DNA of 64,000 nucleotides from positions 10,693,471 to 10,757,470 of the forward strand of contig CM055095.1 in the NCBI GenBank assembly GCA_029204225.1, given 5' to 3'. A program made the translations under genes and the position numbers. The notes under the pieces were generated by a model that saw only the letters and a list, made by a program, of their open reading frames with translations, was not told where the DNA came from and searched no databases. This document shows positions 32,479 through 44,889 of the stretch, in pieces (position 1 is the first letter of the stretch; each line of letters opens with the position of its first letter). Source of the stretch: Diphasiastrum complanatum. Its lineage: Eukaryota; Streptophyta; Lycopodiopsida; Lycopodiales; Lycopodiaceae.

Positions 32479-35400
32479 GTTACACGATCCACAACAAAGA
32501 TAGCTTACACTTCTTCTCTCTCTCTTTCTCTCTCATAAAAAATATAATAACATGCAATCCCAATAACAATCAGATCCAACAATTACCAAAAATCCAAAGA
32601 AAGCATGAGAGATGGAAAAGGAAAGAAGAAGAGTAAGGACATTCATCAACCCATTTCTTAAGAGAACCAATCTGCTTTATTGAAACGAGAAAATGAACAT
32701 CAGGAGCAACTCGAGTTGGTCCCTTCTTATTGTAGAGAGGAGGACCCTGGCCTCTAAATCCTATTGGTCCATTCTTGCGTCTCTTTTTATTCAAAGTTTA
32801 AAAAAGTGTGGGAACCATCAAAATTGGAGGGAAACCCAACTTTATTCACTAACTTGACATTTAGGCCCTGCGATATTAAAAGTCCCGCAAAAAGGCTTAA
32901 AGTCCTTTTATTGACTTTCAACTAATGAATCAAATAACTATGTGATCATCGGGTTGGACTTACACACGCAGGGTGCCAAATCCCTCTCACTTATTAACTA
33001 GGGTTAGGGTTGCCTTGGTATACGCAAACCCTCCAATTGCCTAACCTGAATCCAAGATCTTGTCAATCTAGCATCATAAAGACGGAGTTAGTTGTCACGC
33101 GTAAGTCCGTTCCCATGCGAGCGATAGTTTTAGTTGAGATTTCAGCATGAACAGAAGATCCAAACTCTAACCCTACATCCATTAACTCTATTCTTTAACA
33201 CTACGATCCATTAACTCTATGATCCACAACAAAGATAGCTTACACTTATTATCTCTCTCTTTCTCTCTCATAAAAAGTAAAATAACATGCCATGCCAATA
33301 ACAATCAGATTCAACAATTAGCAAAAATGCATAGAAAGCTTGAGAGATGGAAAAGGAAAGAATAAGAGCAAGGACATTCATCGAGATATTTTTGAAGAGA
33401 ACCAATCTACTTTATTGAAACGAGAAAATGAACATTAGGAGCAATTCGAGCTGGTCTTTTCTTATTGTAGAGAGGAGGACCCTGGCCTCTAAATTCTATT
33501 GGTCCATTCTTGTCTCTCTTTTTATTCAAATTTTGAAAAAAGTGTGGAAACCATCAAAATTGGAGGGAAACCTAACTTTATTCACTAACTTAACATTTAG
33601 GCCCTGCAACATCAAAAGTCCCTCAAAAAGGCCTAAAGTCCTTTTATTGACTCTTAACTAATCAATCAAATAACTATGTGATCATCGGGTTGGACTTACA
33701 CATGCAGGGTGCCAAATTCCTCTCACTTATTAACTAGGGTTAGGGTTGCCTTGGGATCCGCAAACCCTCCAAGAGTAGTGGGTTTATTTTCTTGCCTAAC
33801 CTGAATTCATGATTTAGTCAATCTAGCATCATAGAGACGGAGTTAGTTGTCATGCGTATGTTCGTTCCCATCAGAGCGATAGTTTTAGATCAGATTTTAG
33901 CATGAATGGAACATCCAATCTCTAATTCTACATCCATTAACTCTAAGACTACGATCGATTAACTCTATGATCCACAATAAAGATATGTTACACTTCCTCT
34001 CTCTCTCTTTCTCTCTCATAGAATTTATAATAACATACAATCCCAATAACAATCACATCCAACAATTAGCAAAGTTCAGATTTCAGCATGAATGGAAGAT
34101 CCAAACTCTAACTCCACATCCATTAACCATATTATTTGAAACTACGATCCATTAACCCTATGATCCACAACAAAGATAGCTCACACTTCCTCTATCTCTC
34201 TTTCTCTCTAATAAAAAGTATAATAATATGCAATCCCAATAACAATTAGATACAACAATTAGCAAAAATCAAAAAGCATGAGAGGAAAGAAGAAGACCAA
34301 GGACATTCATCAACCTATTTCTGAAGAGAATCAATCTGCTTTATTGAAACGAGAAAATGAACATCAGGAGCAACTCGAGTTGGTCTCTTCTTATAGTAGA
34401 GAGGAGGACCCTGCCCTCTGAACCCTATTGGTCCATTCTTTCCTCTCTTTTTATTCAAATTTTAAAAAAGTGTGGGAACCATCAGAATTGGAGGGAAACC
34501 AAATTATTCACTAACTTGATATTTAGGGCCTGTGACATTAAAAGTCCCGCAAAAAGGCCTAAAGTCCTTCTATTGACTTTTAACTAATCAATCAAATAAA
34601 TATGTGATCATCGGGTTGTACTTACACATGTAGGGTGCCAAATCTCTCTCACTTATTAACTAGGGTTTGGATTGCCTTGGGATCCGCAAACCCTCCAACA
34701 ATAGTGGGTTTCTTTCCTTGACTAACATGAATCCAAGATCTAGTCACTCAAGCATCATAGAGACGGAGTTAGTTGTCACGCGTAGGTTCGTTCCCATGAG
34801 AGCGATAGTTTTAGTTCAGATTTCAGCATGAATGGAAGATCCAAACTCTAACCCTACATCCATTAATCCCATTCTTTAACACTACGATCCATTAACTCTA
34901 CGATCCACAACAAAGATAGCTCACACTTCTTCTCTCTCTTTCTCTCTTATAAAATGTATAATAACATGCAATCTCCATAACAATGGCTTTTAATTAATGA
35001 ATCAAATAACTATGATCATCGGACTGGACTAGGGTGAGAGTTGCTTGGGGATCCGCAAACCCTCCAATAGTAGTGGGTTTCTTTCCTTGCCTAACCTGAA
35101 TCCAAGATCTGGTCACTCAAGCATCATAGAGACGGAGTTAGTTGTCACGCGTAGATTCGTTCCCATGAGAGCGATAGTTTTAGTTCAGATTTCAGCATGA
35201 ATGGAAGATCCAAACTCTAACTCTACATCCATTTTTTCAGTAGTGGGTTTCTTTCATCAACCTATTTTTGAAGAGAACCAATCTGCTTTATTGATTGGTC
35301 CCTTCTTATGGTAGCGAGGTGGACCCTCGCCTCTCAATCCCATTGGTCCATTCTTGCCTCTCTTTTGATTCAAATTTTAGAAGAGTGTGGAAACCATCAA

Positions 35401-35769
35401 AATTTAAGGAAAACCCAACTTTATTCACTAACTTGACATTTAGGCCCTACGACATTAGAAGTCTCGCAAAAAGGGCTAAAGGCCTTTTTTTGACTTTTAA
35501 TTAATCAATCAAATAGTATAATAACATGCAATTCCAATAAAATCAGATCCAACAATTAGCAAAATTCCAAAGAAAGCACGAGAGATGGAATAGGAAAGAA
35601 GAAGAGCAAGGACATTCATCAACCCATTTCTGATAGAATGAATCTGGTTTATTGAAACGAAGAAATGAACATCACCAGCAACTCGAGTTGGTCCCTTCTT
35701 ATAGTAGCGAGGAAGACCCTGTCTCTGAATCCTATTGGTCCATTATTTTCTCTCTTTTTATTCAAAGTT

Positions 35770-38700
35770 TATGAGCAGGGACATTCATGAACCTATTTAT
35801 GAACATAACCAATTTGCTTTATTGAAACAAGAAAATGAAGATCAGGAGCAACTGGAGTTGGTCCCTTTTTATAGTAGAGAGGAGGACCCTGGCCTCTGAA
35901 TCCTATTGGCCCATTCTTGCCTCTCTTTTTATCCAAATTGTGTGAGAACCATCAAAATTGGAAGGAGACCCAACTTTATTCACTAACTTGACATTTAGGC
36001 CATGCGACATTAAAAGTCCCCGAAAAGACGTAAAGTCCTTTTATTGACTTTTAACTAATGAATCAAATAACTATGTGATCATCGTGTTGGACATACACAT
36101 GCAAGGTGCCAAATCCCTCTCACTTATTAACTAGGGTTAGGGTTGCCTTGGGATCCGCAAAGCCTCCAACAGTAGTGGGTTTCTTTCCTTGCCTAGCCTG
36201 AATACAAGATATAGTGAATCTAGCATCATAGAGACGGAGTTACTTGTGACGCGTAGGTTCTTTCCCATGAGAGCGATAGTTATAGTTCAGATTTCAGCAT
36301 GAATGGAAGATCCAAACTCCAACTCTACATCCATTAACCCTATTATTTACAACTACGATCCATTAACTCTGTGATCCACAGCAAAGATAGCCTATTCCTC
36401 CTCTCTCTCTCTCTTTCTCTCTCATAAAAATTATAATAACATGCAATCCCAATAACAATCAGATCCAACAATAGGCAAAAATCCAAAGAAAGCATGAGAG
36501 ATGGAAAAGAAAACAGAAGAGCAAGGACATTCATCAACCCATTTCTGAAGAGAACCAATCGGCTTTATTGAAATGAGGAAATGAACATCAAGAGCAACTT
36601 GAGCTGGTCCCTTCTTATAGTAGAGAGTAGGACCTTGGTCTCTGAATCCTATTGGTCCATTCTTGTCTCTCTTTTTATTCAAATTTAAAAAAAGTGTGGA
36701 AACCATCAAAATTGGAGGGAAACCCTCAATCAGATTCAACAATTAGCAAAATCCAAAGAAAGCATGAGACATGGAAAAGGAAAGAAGAAGAGCAAGGACA
36801 TTCATCAACCCATTTCTGAAGAGAATCAATCTACATTATTGAAACGAGAAAATGAACATCAAGAGCAACTCGAGTTGGTCCCTTCTTATAGTAGCAAGGA
36901 GGACCCTGGCCTCTCAATCCTATTGGTCCATTATTGTCTCTCTTTTGATTCAAATTTTAGAAGAGTGTGAGAACCATCAAAATTGGAGAAAAATCCAACT
37001 TTATTCAGTAACTTGACATTTAGGCCCTACATAATTAAAAGTCTTGCAAAAAGGGCTAAAATCCTTTTATTGACTTTTAATTAATCAATCAAATAACTAT
37101 GATCATCGGGTTGGACTAGGGTTAGAGTTGCTTTGGGATCCGCAAAACCTCCAACAATAGTGGGTTTCTTTCCTTGCCTAACCTGAATCCAAGATCTAGT
37201 CACTCAAGCATCATAGAGACGGAGTTAGTTGTCACGCGTAAGTTCGTTCCCATGAGAGCGATAGTTTTAGTTCAGATTTCAGCATGAATGGAAGATCCAA
37301 ACTCTAACTCTACATCCATTAACCCTATTTTTTAACACTACGATCCAATAACTCTGCGATCCACAACAAAGATATCTTACACTTCCTCTCGTTCTCTTTC
37401 TCTCTCATAAAAAGTATAATAACATGCAATCCCAATAACAATCTGATCCAACAATTAGCAAAATTCAAAGAAAGCATGAGACATGGAAAAGGAAAGAAGA
37501 AGAGCAAGGACATTCGTCAACCCATTTATGAAGAGAACCAATCTACGTTATTGAAACGAGGAAATGAACATCAGGAGCAACTCGAGTTGGTCCCTTCTTA
37601 TTGTTGCAAGGAGCAACCTGGCCTCTCAATCCTATTGGTCCATTATTGCCTCTCTTTTGATTCAAATTTTAGAAGGGTGTGGGAACCATCAAAATTGGAG
37701 AAAAACCCAAGTTTATTCAATAACTTGACATTTAGGCCCTACGACAATAAAAGTCTCGCAAAAACGTAAAGTCCTTTTATTGACTTTAAATTAATCAATC
37801 AAATAACTATGTGATCATCAGGTTGGACTTACACATGCAAGGTGCCAAAATCCCACTCACTTATTGACTAGGGGTAGAGTTGCTTTGGGATCCGCAAACC
37901 CTCCAACAGTAGTGGGTTTCTTTCCTTGCCTAACCTGAATCCAAGATCGAGTCAATCTAGCATCATAGAGACGGAGGTAGTTGTCACGCGTAGGTTCGTT
38001 GCCATGAGAGCAACAGTTTTAGTTCAGATTTCAACATGAATGGAAGATCCAATCTCTAACTCTACATTCATTAACCCTATTCTTCAACACTACGATCCAC
38101 AACAAAGATAGCTTACACTTCTTCAGTGATAAAAAGTATAATAACATGCAATTCCAATGACAATCACATCCAACAATCAGCAATAATCCAAAGAAAGCAT
38201 GAGACATGGAAAAGGAAAGAAGAAGAACAAGGACATTCATCAACCCATTTCTGAAGAGAACCAATTTGCATCATTGAAACGAGGAAATGAACATCAGGAG
38301 CAACTCGAGTTGGTCCCTTCTTATAGTAGCAAGGAGGACCTTGGCCTCTCAATCCTATTGGTCCATTATTGCCACTCTTTTGATTCAAATTTTAGAAGAG
38401 TGTGGGAACCATCAAAATTGGAGGAAAACCCAACTTTATTCACTAACTTGACATATAGGCCCTACGAAATTAAAAGTCTCACAAAAAGGGCTAAATACTT
38501 TTATTGACTTTTAATTAATCAATCAAATAACTATGATCATCGGGTTGGTCTAGGGTTAGAGTTGCTTTGGGATCCGCAAACCCTCCAATAGTAGTGGGTT
38601 TCTTTCCTTGCCTAACCTGAATCCAAGATCTGGTCACTCAAGCATCATAGAGACGGAGTTAGTTGTCACGCGTAGATTCGTTCCCATGAGAGCGATAGTT

Positions 38701-40540
38701 TTAGTTCAGATTTCAGCATGAATGGAAGATCCAAACTCTAACTCTACATCCATTAACCCTATTCTTTAACACTATGATCCATTAACTCTAAGATCCACAA
38801 CAGATATATCTTACACTTTCTCTCTTTCTCTTTCTCTCTCATAAAAAGTATAATAACATGCAATCCCAAAAACAATCTGATCCAACAAATAGCAAAAATT
38901 CAAAGAAAGCATGAGAGATGGAAAAGGAAAGAAGAAGACCAAGAACATTCAACAACCCATTTCTGAAGAGAATCAATCTGCTTTATTGAAACGATAAAAT
39001 GAACATCAGAAGCAACTCGAGTTGGTCCCTTCTTATAGCCTCTCAATCCTATTGGTCCATTCTTCTCTCTCTTTTGATTCAAATTTTAGAAAAGTGTGGG
39101 AACCATCAAAGTTGGAGGAAAACCCAACTTTATTCACTAACTTGACATCTAGGCCCTGTGACATTAAAAGTCTCACAAAAAGTCATAAAGTCCTTTTATT
39201 GACTTTAAATTAATCAATCAAATAACTATGTGATCATCGGGTTGGACTTACACACGCAGGGTGCCAAAACCCCACTCACTTATTAACCAGGGATAGGGTT
39301 TCTTTTCTTGCCTAACATGAATCCAAGATCTAGTCAATCTGGCATTATAGAGACAGAGTTTGTTGTCACGCGCAGGTTCCTTCCCATGAGAGCGATAGTT
39401 TTAGTTCAAATTTCAGCATGAATGGAAGATCGAATCTCTAACTCTACATTCATTAACCCTATTCTTCAACACTACGATCCACAACAAAGATAGCTTACAC
39501 TTCTTCTCTCTCTTTCTCTCTCATAAAAAGTATAATAACATGCAATGCCAATAACAATCAGATCCAACAATTAGCAAAATCCATAGAAAGCATGAGAGAT
39601 GAAAAAGGAAAGAAGAAGAGCAAGGACATTCATGAACCTATTTCTAAACATAACCAATCTGCTTTATTGAAATGAGAAAATGAAGATCAGGAGGAACTCG
39701 AGTTGGTCTCTTTTTATAGTAGAGAGGAGGACCCTGGCCTCTGAATCCTATTGGCCCATTCTTGACTCTCTTTTTATTCAAATTGTGTGAGAACCATCAA
39801 AATTGGAAGGAGACCCAACTTTATTCACTAACTTGACATTTAGGCCCTGCGACATTAAAAGTCCCGCAAAAAGACGTAAAGTCCTTTTATTGACTTTTGA
39901 CTAATGAATCAAATAACTATGTGATCATCGTGTTGGACTTACACACGCAGGGTGCCAAATCTCTCTCACTTATTAACTAGGGTTAGGGTTGCCTTGAGAT
40001 CCGCAAAGCCTCCAACAGTAGTGGGTTTCTTTCCTTGCCTAGCCTGAATACAAGATATAGTGAATCTAGCATCATAGAGACGGAGTTACTTGTGACGCGT
40101 AGGTTCTTTCCCATGAGAGCGATAGTTATAGTTCAGATTTCAGCATGAATGGAAGATCCAAACTCCAACTCTACATCCATTAACCCTATTATTTACAAAT
40201 ACGATCCATTAACTCTGTGATCCACAACAAAGATAGCCTATTCTTCCTCTCTCTCTCTTTCTCTCTCATAAGAATTATAATAACATGCAATCCCAATAAC
40301 AATCAGATCCAACAATAGGCAAAAATCCAAAGAAAGCATGAGAGATGGAAAAGAAAGCAGAAGAGCAAGGACATTCATCAACCCATTTCTGAAGAGAATC
40401 AATCTGCTTTATTGAAATGAGAAAATGAACATCAAGAGCAACTTGAGCTGGTCCCTTCTCATAGTAGAGAGTAGGACCTTGGTCTCTGAATCCTATTGGT
40501 CCATTCTTGTCTCTCTTTTTATTCAAATTCTAAAAAATTT
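35770..40540 (-). repeat. higher-order duplication, 3.85-kb period
   Basis: A monomer variant with GCCTAGCCTGAATACAAGAT, TTACTTGTGACGCG and TTATTTACAA occurs at 36191 and again at 40037, 3846 bp apart, with matching private variants for about 900 bp on each side. It points to segmental copying of about five monomers. Confidence 0.8.
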
Positions 40541-41589
40541 TGGAAACCATCAAAATTGGAGGGAAACCCAACTTTATTCACTAACTTGACATTTAGGCCC
40601 TACGACATCAAAACTCCCGCAAAAAGGCACAAAGTCCTTTTATTGACTTTTAACTAATAAATCGAATAACTATGTGATCATAGGGTTGGACTTACACAGG
40701 CAGGGTGCCAAATCCCTCTCACTTATTAACTAGGGTTAGGGTTGCCTTGAGATCTGTAAACCCTGCAACAGTAGTGGGTTTCTTTCCTTGCCTAACCTGA
40801 ATCCAAGATCTAGTCAATCGAGCATCATAGAGACGGAGTTAGTTGTCACGTGTAGGTTTGTTTCCATGAGAGCGATAGTTTTAGATCATATTTCAGCATG
40901 AATGGAAGATCCAATCTCTAACCCTACATCCATTAACCCAATTTTTTAACACTACGATCCACAACAAATATAGCTTACACTTCTTCAGTGATAAAAAGTA
41001 TAATAACATGCAATCCCAACTACAATCAGATCCAACAATTAGCAAAAATTCAAAGAAAGCATGAGAGATGGAAAAGAAAAGAAGAAGAGCAAGGACATTT
41101 TCATCAATCCATTTCTGATAGAATCAATTTTCTTTATTGAAACGAGGAAATGAATATCACCAGCAACTCGAGATGGTCCCTTCTTATAGTAGCGAGGAAG
41201 ATCCTGGCCTCTCAATCCTATTGGTCTATTTTTGCCTCTCTTTTGATTCAAATTTTAGAAAAGTGTGGGAACCATCAAAATTGGAGGAAAATCCAACTTT
41301 ACTCACTAACTTGACATTTAGGCCCTGCGACATTAAAAGTCTCGCAAAAGACCTAAAGTCCTTTTAACTCCATTCTTGCTTATCTTTTTATTTCAAATTT
41401 GAAAATTTTGCCTCAACTTTATTCATTAACTTGACATCTAGGCCCTGCGACATTAAAAGTCCCGCAAAAAGACCTAAAGTCCTTTTATTGACTTTTGACT
41501 AATCAATCAAATAACTATGTGATCATCGGGTTGGACTTACATACGCATGGTGCCAAATCCCTCTCACTTAACGCTTTGAGATTCACATA

Positions 41590-42042
41590 GATCCTCAATT
41601 TCTCATTTATCTTAGGAACAATGACAATCGGTGAAATCCATTCAATGTGCTTGATCTCATAAATGAAATCGGCGTCAAGCAATCTCTAAAGTTTTTTCTT
41701 TATCAGGTCTGCCACATTAGGATTACAGCGATAGAACTTTGTAACCTTTGGAACTGCATCAGGTACAAAAGGTATGGTATGTTCAATCACTGATGTCGGA
41801 ATACCCTTCAGATCTTGATAAGTCCATGCAAAGCAATCTTGATGCTTAATAAGTAACATGCGTAGAGCTTGATATTGTTTAGGAGTAAGTTGTGATCCAA
41901 CTTGTACAATTTGATCCGGTTCTCTTGGTTGGGCATTCAAGGCATGTGTCCTAGCTGGGCCATCATAAATCTCTTTAGAGGCCGGCATGTGTTCTTCAGG
42001 TTCACGATGTTCTTTAGGTAATATGATAACCACATCATCCAA
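41590..42042 (-). pseudogene. G2 RT N-terminal part
   Basis: The frame from 42042 reads MDDVVIILPKEHREPEEHMP, then the RT entry ALRMLLIKHQDCFAWTYQDL and HTIPFVPDAVPKVTKFYRCN, ending at a stop near 41686. Beyond it come ADFIYEIKHIEWISPIVIVP and YVNLKAL. The RT palm with the catalytic Asp pair is missing because the LTR array begins. Confidence 0.8.
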
Positions 42043-42578
42043 TGTATCACGTTTAAAACGCTAGAGCATATCATGTTGGACTACATCTGCTGGTTCATTT
42101 TTTAAAGGACTTGTCTTGGATCTTCGCTTAGCCTTCTTAGCAGGATTTGATCATGGCGGTGATGACTTCGGATAAGATAAATATTTCTTCAAAGATGAAG
42201 ACTTCCTAGACGATAATGCCTTACTAGAATTCTGACTTGAAGAATCATCATCGACTTTTCCTTTGCCTTTATCCAATAAGGGTGGCACTTTCTTTGAATC
42301 AATCTTTTGATGGAGATTTTCTCATTTCAGGACCATATTATAATGTTGCTTAGTTTGTTTCTTCATCATAGATCCTATAATCCTATCTTCCTTCAATATA
42401 ACTGTTTGGGCGGCTTTATTGTTGGTTCATCATGAACATTATGCACTCCAAATCTGGTCGGACCCATATGATTTAGAATATGCTATTTCGTAAGTTCAGC
42501 ATTGCCATCATAAGTCAAGGCATGACTCATAGGAATGAGTTCATCCTCAATCAGATCTGGTATAGGTTCTGTTGATAT

Positions 42579-43178
42579 CTAGGCTACATTCAGCACATTT
42601 AGTGGAAACGTGATTGGTATATCCAAAGTTTGATCTAACAAAGAAATCTCGCTCAAATCTGATTGATTATCTTGTTGACACATGTATCCTGCTGTACAGT
42701 CAATTGTTGCAAGACCTTCATTCCAATTGACAGTATCCGTTTGAGAATCGTAATGAACTCTCAATTTTTTCACTGGTTGATCACTAGTGTGATCCGTTGT
42801 GGACAAATCGTCATCCTCTTTATGAACCACTGGTTTGATAGTCCATGTTGTAGGATCAACTTTAACTACACATTCATGATTTTTGAAAGTGATTTTTCTG
42901 GTACCCCAGTTATGAATTACTTGCACAACTCGTAACCATGGACGTCCCAATAGATCTCGGTAGACATTTGGTGCTTCTGGTAAGTCTAGCACTACGAAAG
43001 TAATGACGAACTGTACTCCGGCAATTTTGACAGGTACATCTTCCACCATTCCTCGTGGACGAACTGCCTTTTGATCAGCTAGCTTAATAGCAAAAGTAGT
43101 AGGGTTAATCTTTGTAAGGCCCCATTTCGCACATAGCTTTGTAGAAATCAGGTTAACTCTTGAACCGCCATCTATCAC
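42579..43178 (-). CDS. G2 protease and linker, 199-codon open part
   Basis: The longest undamaged protease frame of this family. The active site MIDGGSRVNLIS is at residues 1-12, LADQKAVRPRGMVEDVPV near 33-50, and LLGRPWL near 76-82, all hallmarks of a gypsy retropepsin that cuts Gag-Pol. The C-terminal 90 residues are an acidic linker (EDDDLSTTDHTSDQPVKKL). It starts internally: the true polyprotein began upstream in gag, which is out of frame here. G1 and G3 have this region split by frameshifts. Confidence 0.75.
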   Translation of the reverse strand: MIDGGSRVNLISTKLCAKWGLTKINPTTFAIKLADQKAVRPRGMVEDVPVKIAGVQFVITFVVLDLPEAPNVYRDLLGRPWLRVVQVIHNWGTRKITFKNHECVVKVDPTTWTIKPVVHKEDDDLSTTDHTSDQPVKKLRVHYDSQTDTVNWNEGLATIDCTAGYMCQQDNQSDLSEISLLDQTLDIPITFPLNVLNVA

Positions 43179-43705
43179 AACTTCTTCTTTAGAAAACTGT
43201 CTATGATGTATCGGTAGATTGACATTCTTTTGTTCACTTTTCCAAGCAGCTCCAACATGGAGTACTTCATTAGATTCTTCAAATCCAGCACAAAAAAGTG
43301 GCTCCTAAGACTTCTTTTGCTTTTGGCACCAACTTCAAGAACTCTCCCAATGAGATATTGATCTTGCTAGACAAAATGTTCATGAGCAGTTATGTTTGCA
43401 GTGCTTCCGGTTCAATCATCTTGAAGGGTTCTTCATGATGATGTAACTGATCATTCACATCCGCACGTAAATTTCTTGGAGGCTGCAATGATGAAGACTG
43501 AACTTCAGTTGTTGCTTAAGTAGCTTCAAGCTCCTCTTCTTCTTGCAGATGTTTAATCCACTGCCGCATATTTTGATATCTTTGTTTTTCTATATTAAGA
43601 TTTGGATAGACTCCGAATGTTGTTGGTATATCGTTTAATGGTATAGAATCAGCAGGTACTAGATCCATTACTGGTTCTTTTTGCTTTTATGCTATGGTGA
43701 CCACC

Positions 43706-43994
43706 TTCAAATTTTAAAAAAATGTGGGAACCATCAAAATTGGAGGGAAACCCAACTTTATTCACTAACTTGACATTTAGACCCTGCGACATTAAAAGTC
43801 CCACAAAAAGGCCTAAAGTCCTTTTATTGACTTTTAACTAATCAATCAAATAACGATGTGATCATCGGGACTTTTGATTAATCAATCAAATAACTATGTG
43901 ATCATCGGGTTGGACTTACACACGCAGGGTGCCAAATCCCTTTCACTTATTAATTAGGGAGCGAGTTGCCTTGGGATCCGCATACCCTCCAATA
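43706..43994 (-). repeat. truncated 3' LTR of G3
   Basis: It begins on the minus strand TATTGGAGGGTATGCGGATCC (the family start is TGTTGGAGGG, so TG has become TA) right after a purine tract. It continues for 289 bp, with an internal short duplication of the GTGATCATCGGG block, before breaking into G2 at 43705. Confidence 0.75.
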
Positions 43995-44010
43995 GTATCC
44001 CCCACCAAAA
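43995..44010 (-). promoter_or_regulatory. polypurine tract of G3
   Basis: On the minus strand TTTTGGTGGGGGATAC is followed directly by the LTR start. A G-rich tract at this position primes plus-strand synthesis in LTR elements. Its last bases (TAC) also stand in front of TG at the LTR-LTR joints of the array. Confidence 0.65.
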
Positions 44011-44126
44011 CTGGTGGCGGTCCCACGACACCTGCAATATGCAGTTATGGGTGACTTTTATTGGCTTTGTGCCGAGTCTTGATTAAATGGTGCTGCACCT
44101 TCTCCATAAAATTGAGACGTGCAGTT

Positions 44127-44872
44127 CTAAATTTCAAATTGTGTGGCAGAAAACAACGGTGGGCTTCGACAATCCACAATAACTTTGATCGTAGAATAGT
44201 CTGAGGTAGTAGCATGTCTCGATATCACATGTCCAAGCACAACTCTGTAGGATATCCATATCTGACATTTTTCTGGATTTAGAGAAATCTGATATTTGCG
44301 ACATCTTTCAAATACTTTCTCCAATCGATTCAGGTGGTCTGCATCTATACTATGGACTCCTAGGTCATCCAAGTAAATTTCAAAAAAAATTTGTAGATAA
44401 TCTTTAAAAGCAAATTGCATTACTCTTTGGAATGAACTTGGTGCATTATAGACTCCAAACGGCATTACTTTGTAAGCATAGGTGTCCCATTCTGTTGCAA
44501 AAGCAATTTTGTGGTGATCGGCAGGTGCAATCTTAACCTGGTTGTAACCACTAAATCCATCCAAGAAACTATAAGCCTTTGTTCTGTCAAGGCGATCCAA
44601 AATGCTTTCAGTAAAAGGTAACAGAAAGTGATCCTTCCGCGTCACTTTGTTCAACGCTTTGAGATTCACACAGATCCGCGATTTCTCATTTTCTTAGAAA
44701 CAATGACAATCGGTGAAATCCATTCAGTGTGCTCAATCTCATAAATGAAATTGGCGTCAAGCAATCTTTGAAGTTCTCTCTTTATCAGGTCCACCACATT
44801 AGGATTACATCTATAGAACTTTGTAGCCTTTGGAACTGCATCAGGTACTAAAGGTATGCTACGTTTAATCAC
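44127..44872 (-). pseudogene. G3 reverse transcriptase, frameshifted and 3'-truncated
   Basis: The first piece (44872-44666) reads IPLVPDAVPKATKFYRCNPN and EWISPIVIVSKK. A small deletion near 44695 shifts the frame. The second piece (44669-44127) has MNLKALNKVTRKDHF, FLDGFSGYNQVKIAPADHHK, MPFGVYNAPSSFQRVM and the catalytic box YLDDL. It ends in LNPEKCQIWISYRVVLGHVI and unrelated residues. All conserved RT blocks up to the thumb are present. RNase H and integrase are deleted between here and the polypurine tract. Confidence 0.88.
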
Positions 44873-44889
44873 TGATGTCGAAATACCCT

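Larger units (their letters stand above)
27581..41577 (-). repeat. tandem array of about 20 gypsy LTRs (750-bp monomers)
   Basis: The LTR-end phrase TGGGTTTCTTTCC recurs at 27691, 28438, 29192, 29932, 31124, 31865, 33779, 34705, 35074, 35240, 36177, 37161, 37913, 38595, 40022 and 40775. Two further sites, near 33036 and 39295, are deleted. The usual spacing is 740-755 bp. Each monomer matches the 750-bp 5' LTR of G3 (49989-50738) end to end, in minus orientation, including the promoter-like CTATAAGAAGGGACC and a GA-rich tract. No gag or pol sequence lies between monomers. Several monomers carry internal deletions, giving spacings of 926-1192 or 170-680. Open frames of 60-118 codons recur in register in many monomers on both strands, with no recognisable product. 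Confidence 0.93.
41578..43705 (-). mobile_element. gypsy element G2, minus strand, truncated at both ends
   Basis: From right to left: the end of gag, spacer, protease, linker and the first part of RT. On the left it joins an LTR monomer of the array inside RT at 41577. On the right it is cut at 43705 in late gag and joined to an LTR fragment that I read as the 3' LTR of G3. It represents a second subfamily, with HNVHDEPTIKPPK-type wording where G1 has GNVPEEPTIKPPK. Confidence 0.88.

Noticed and set aside
27581..41577. Array read as a multigene family of small proteins
   Set aside because: The repeating unit equals an LTR next to a PBS. The frames vary in length and are often disrupted, so a gene family is not supported.
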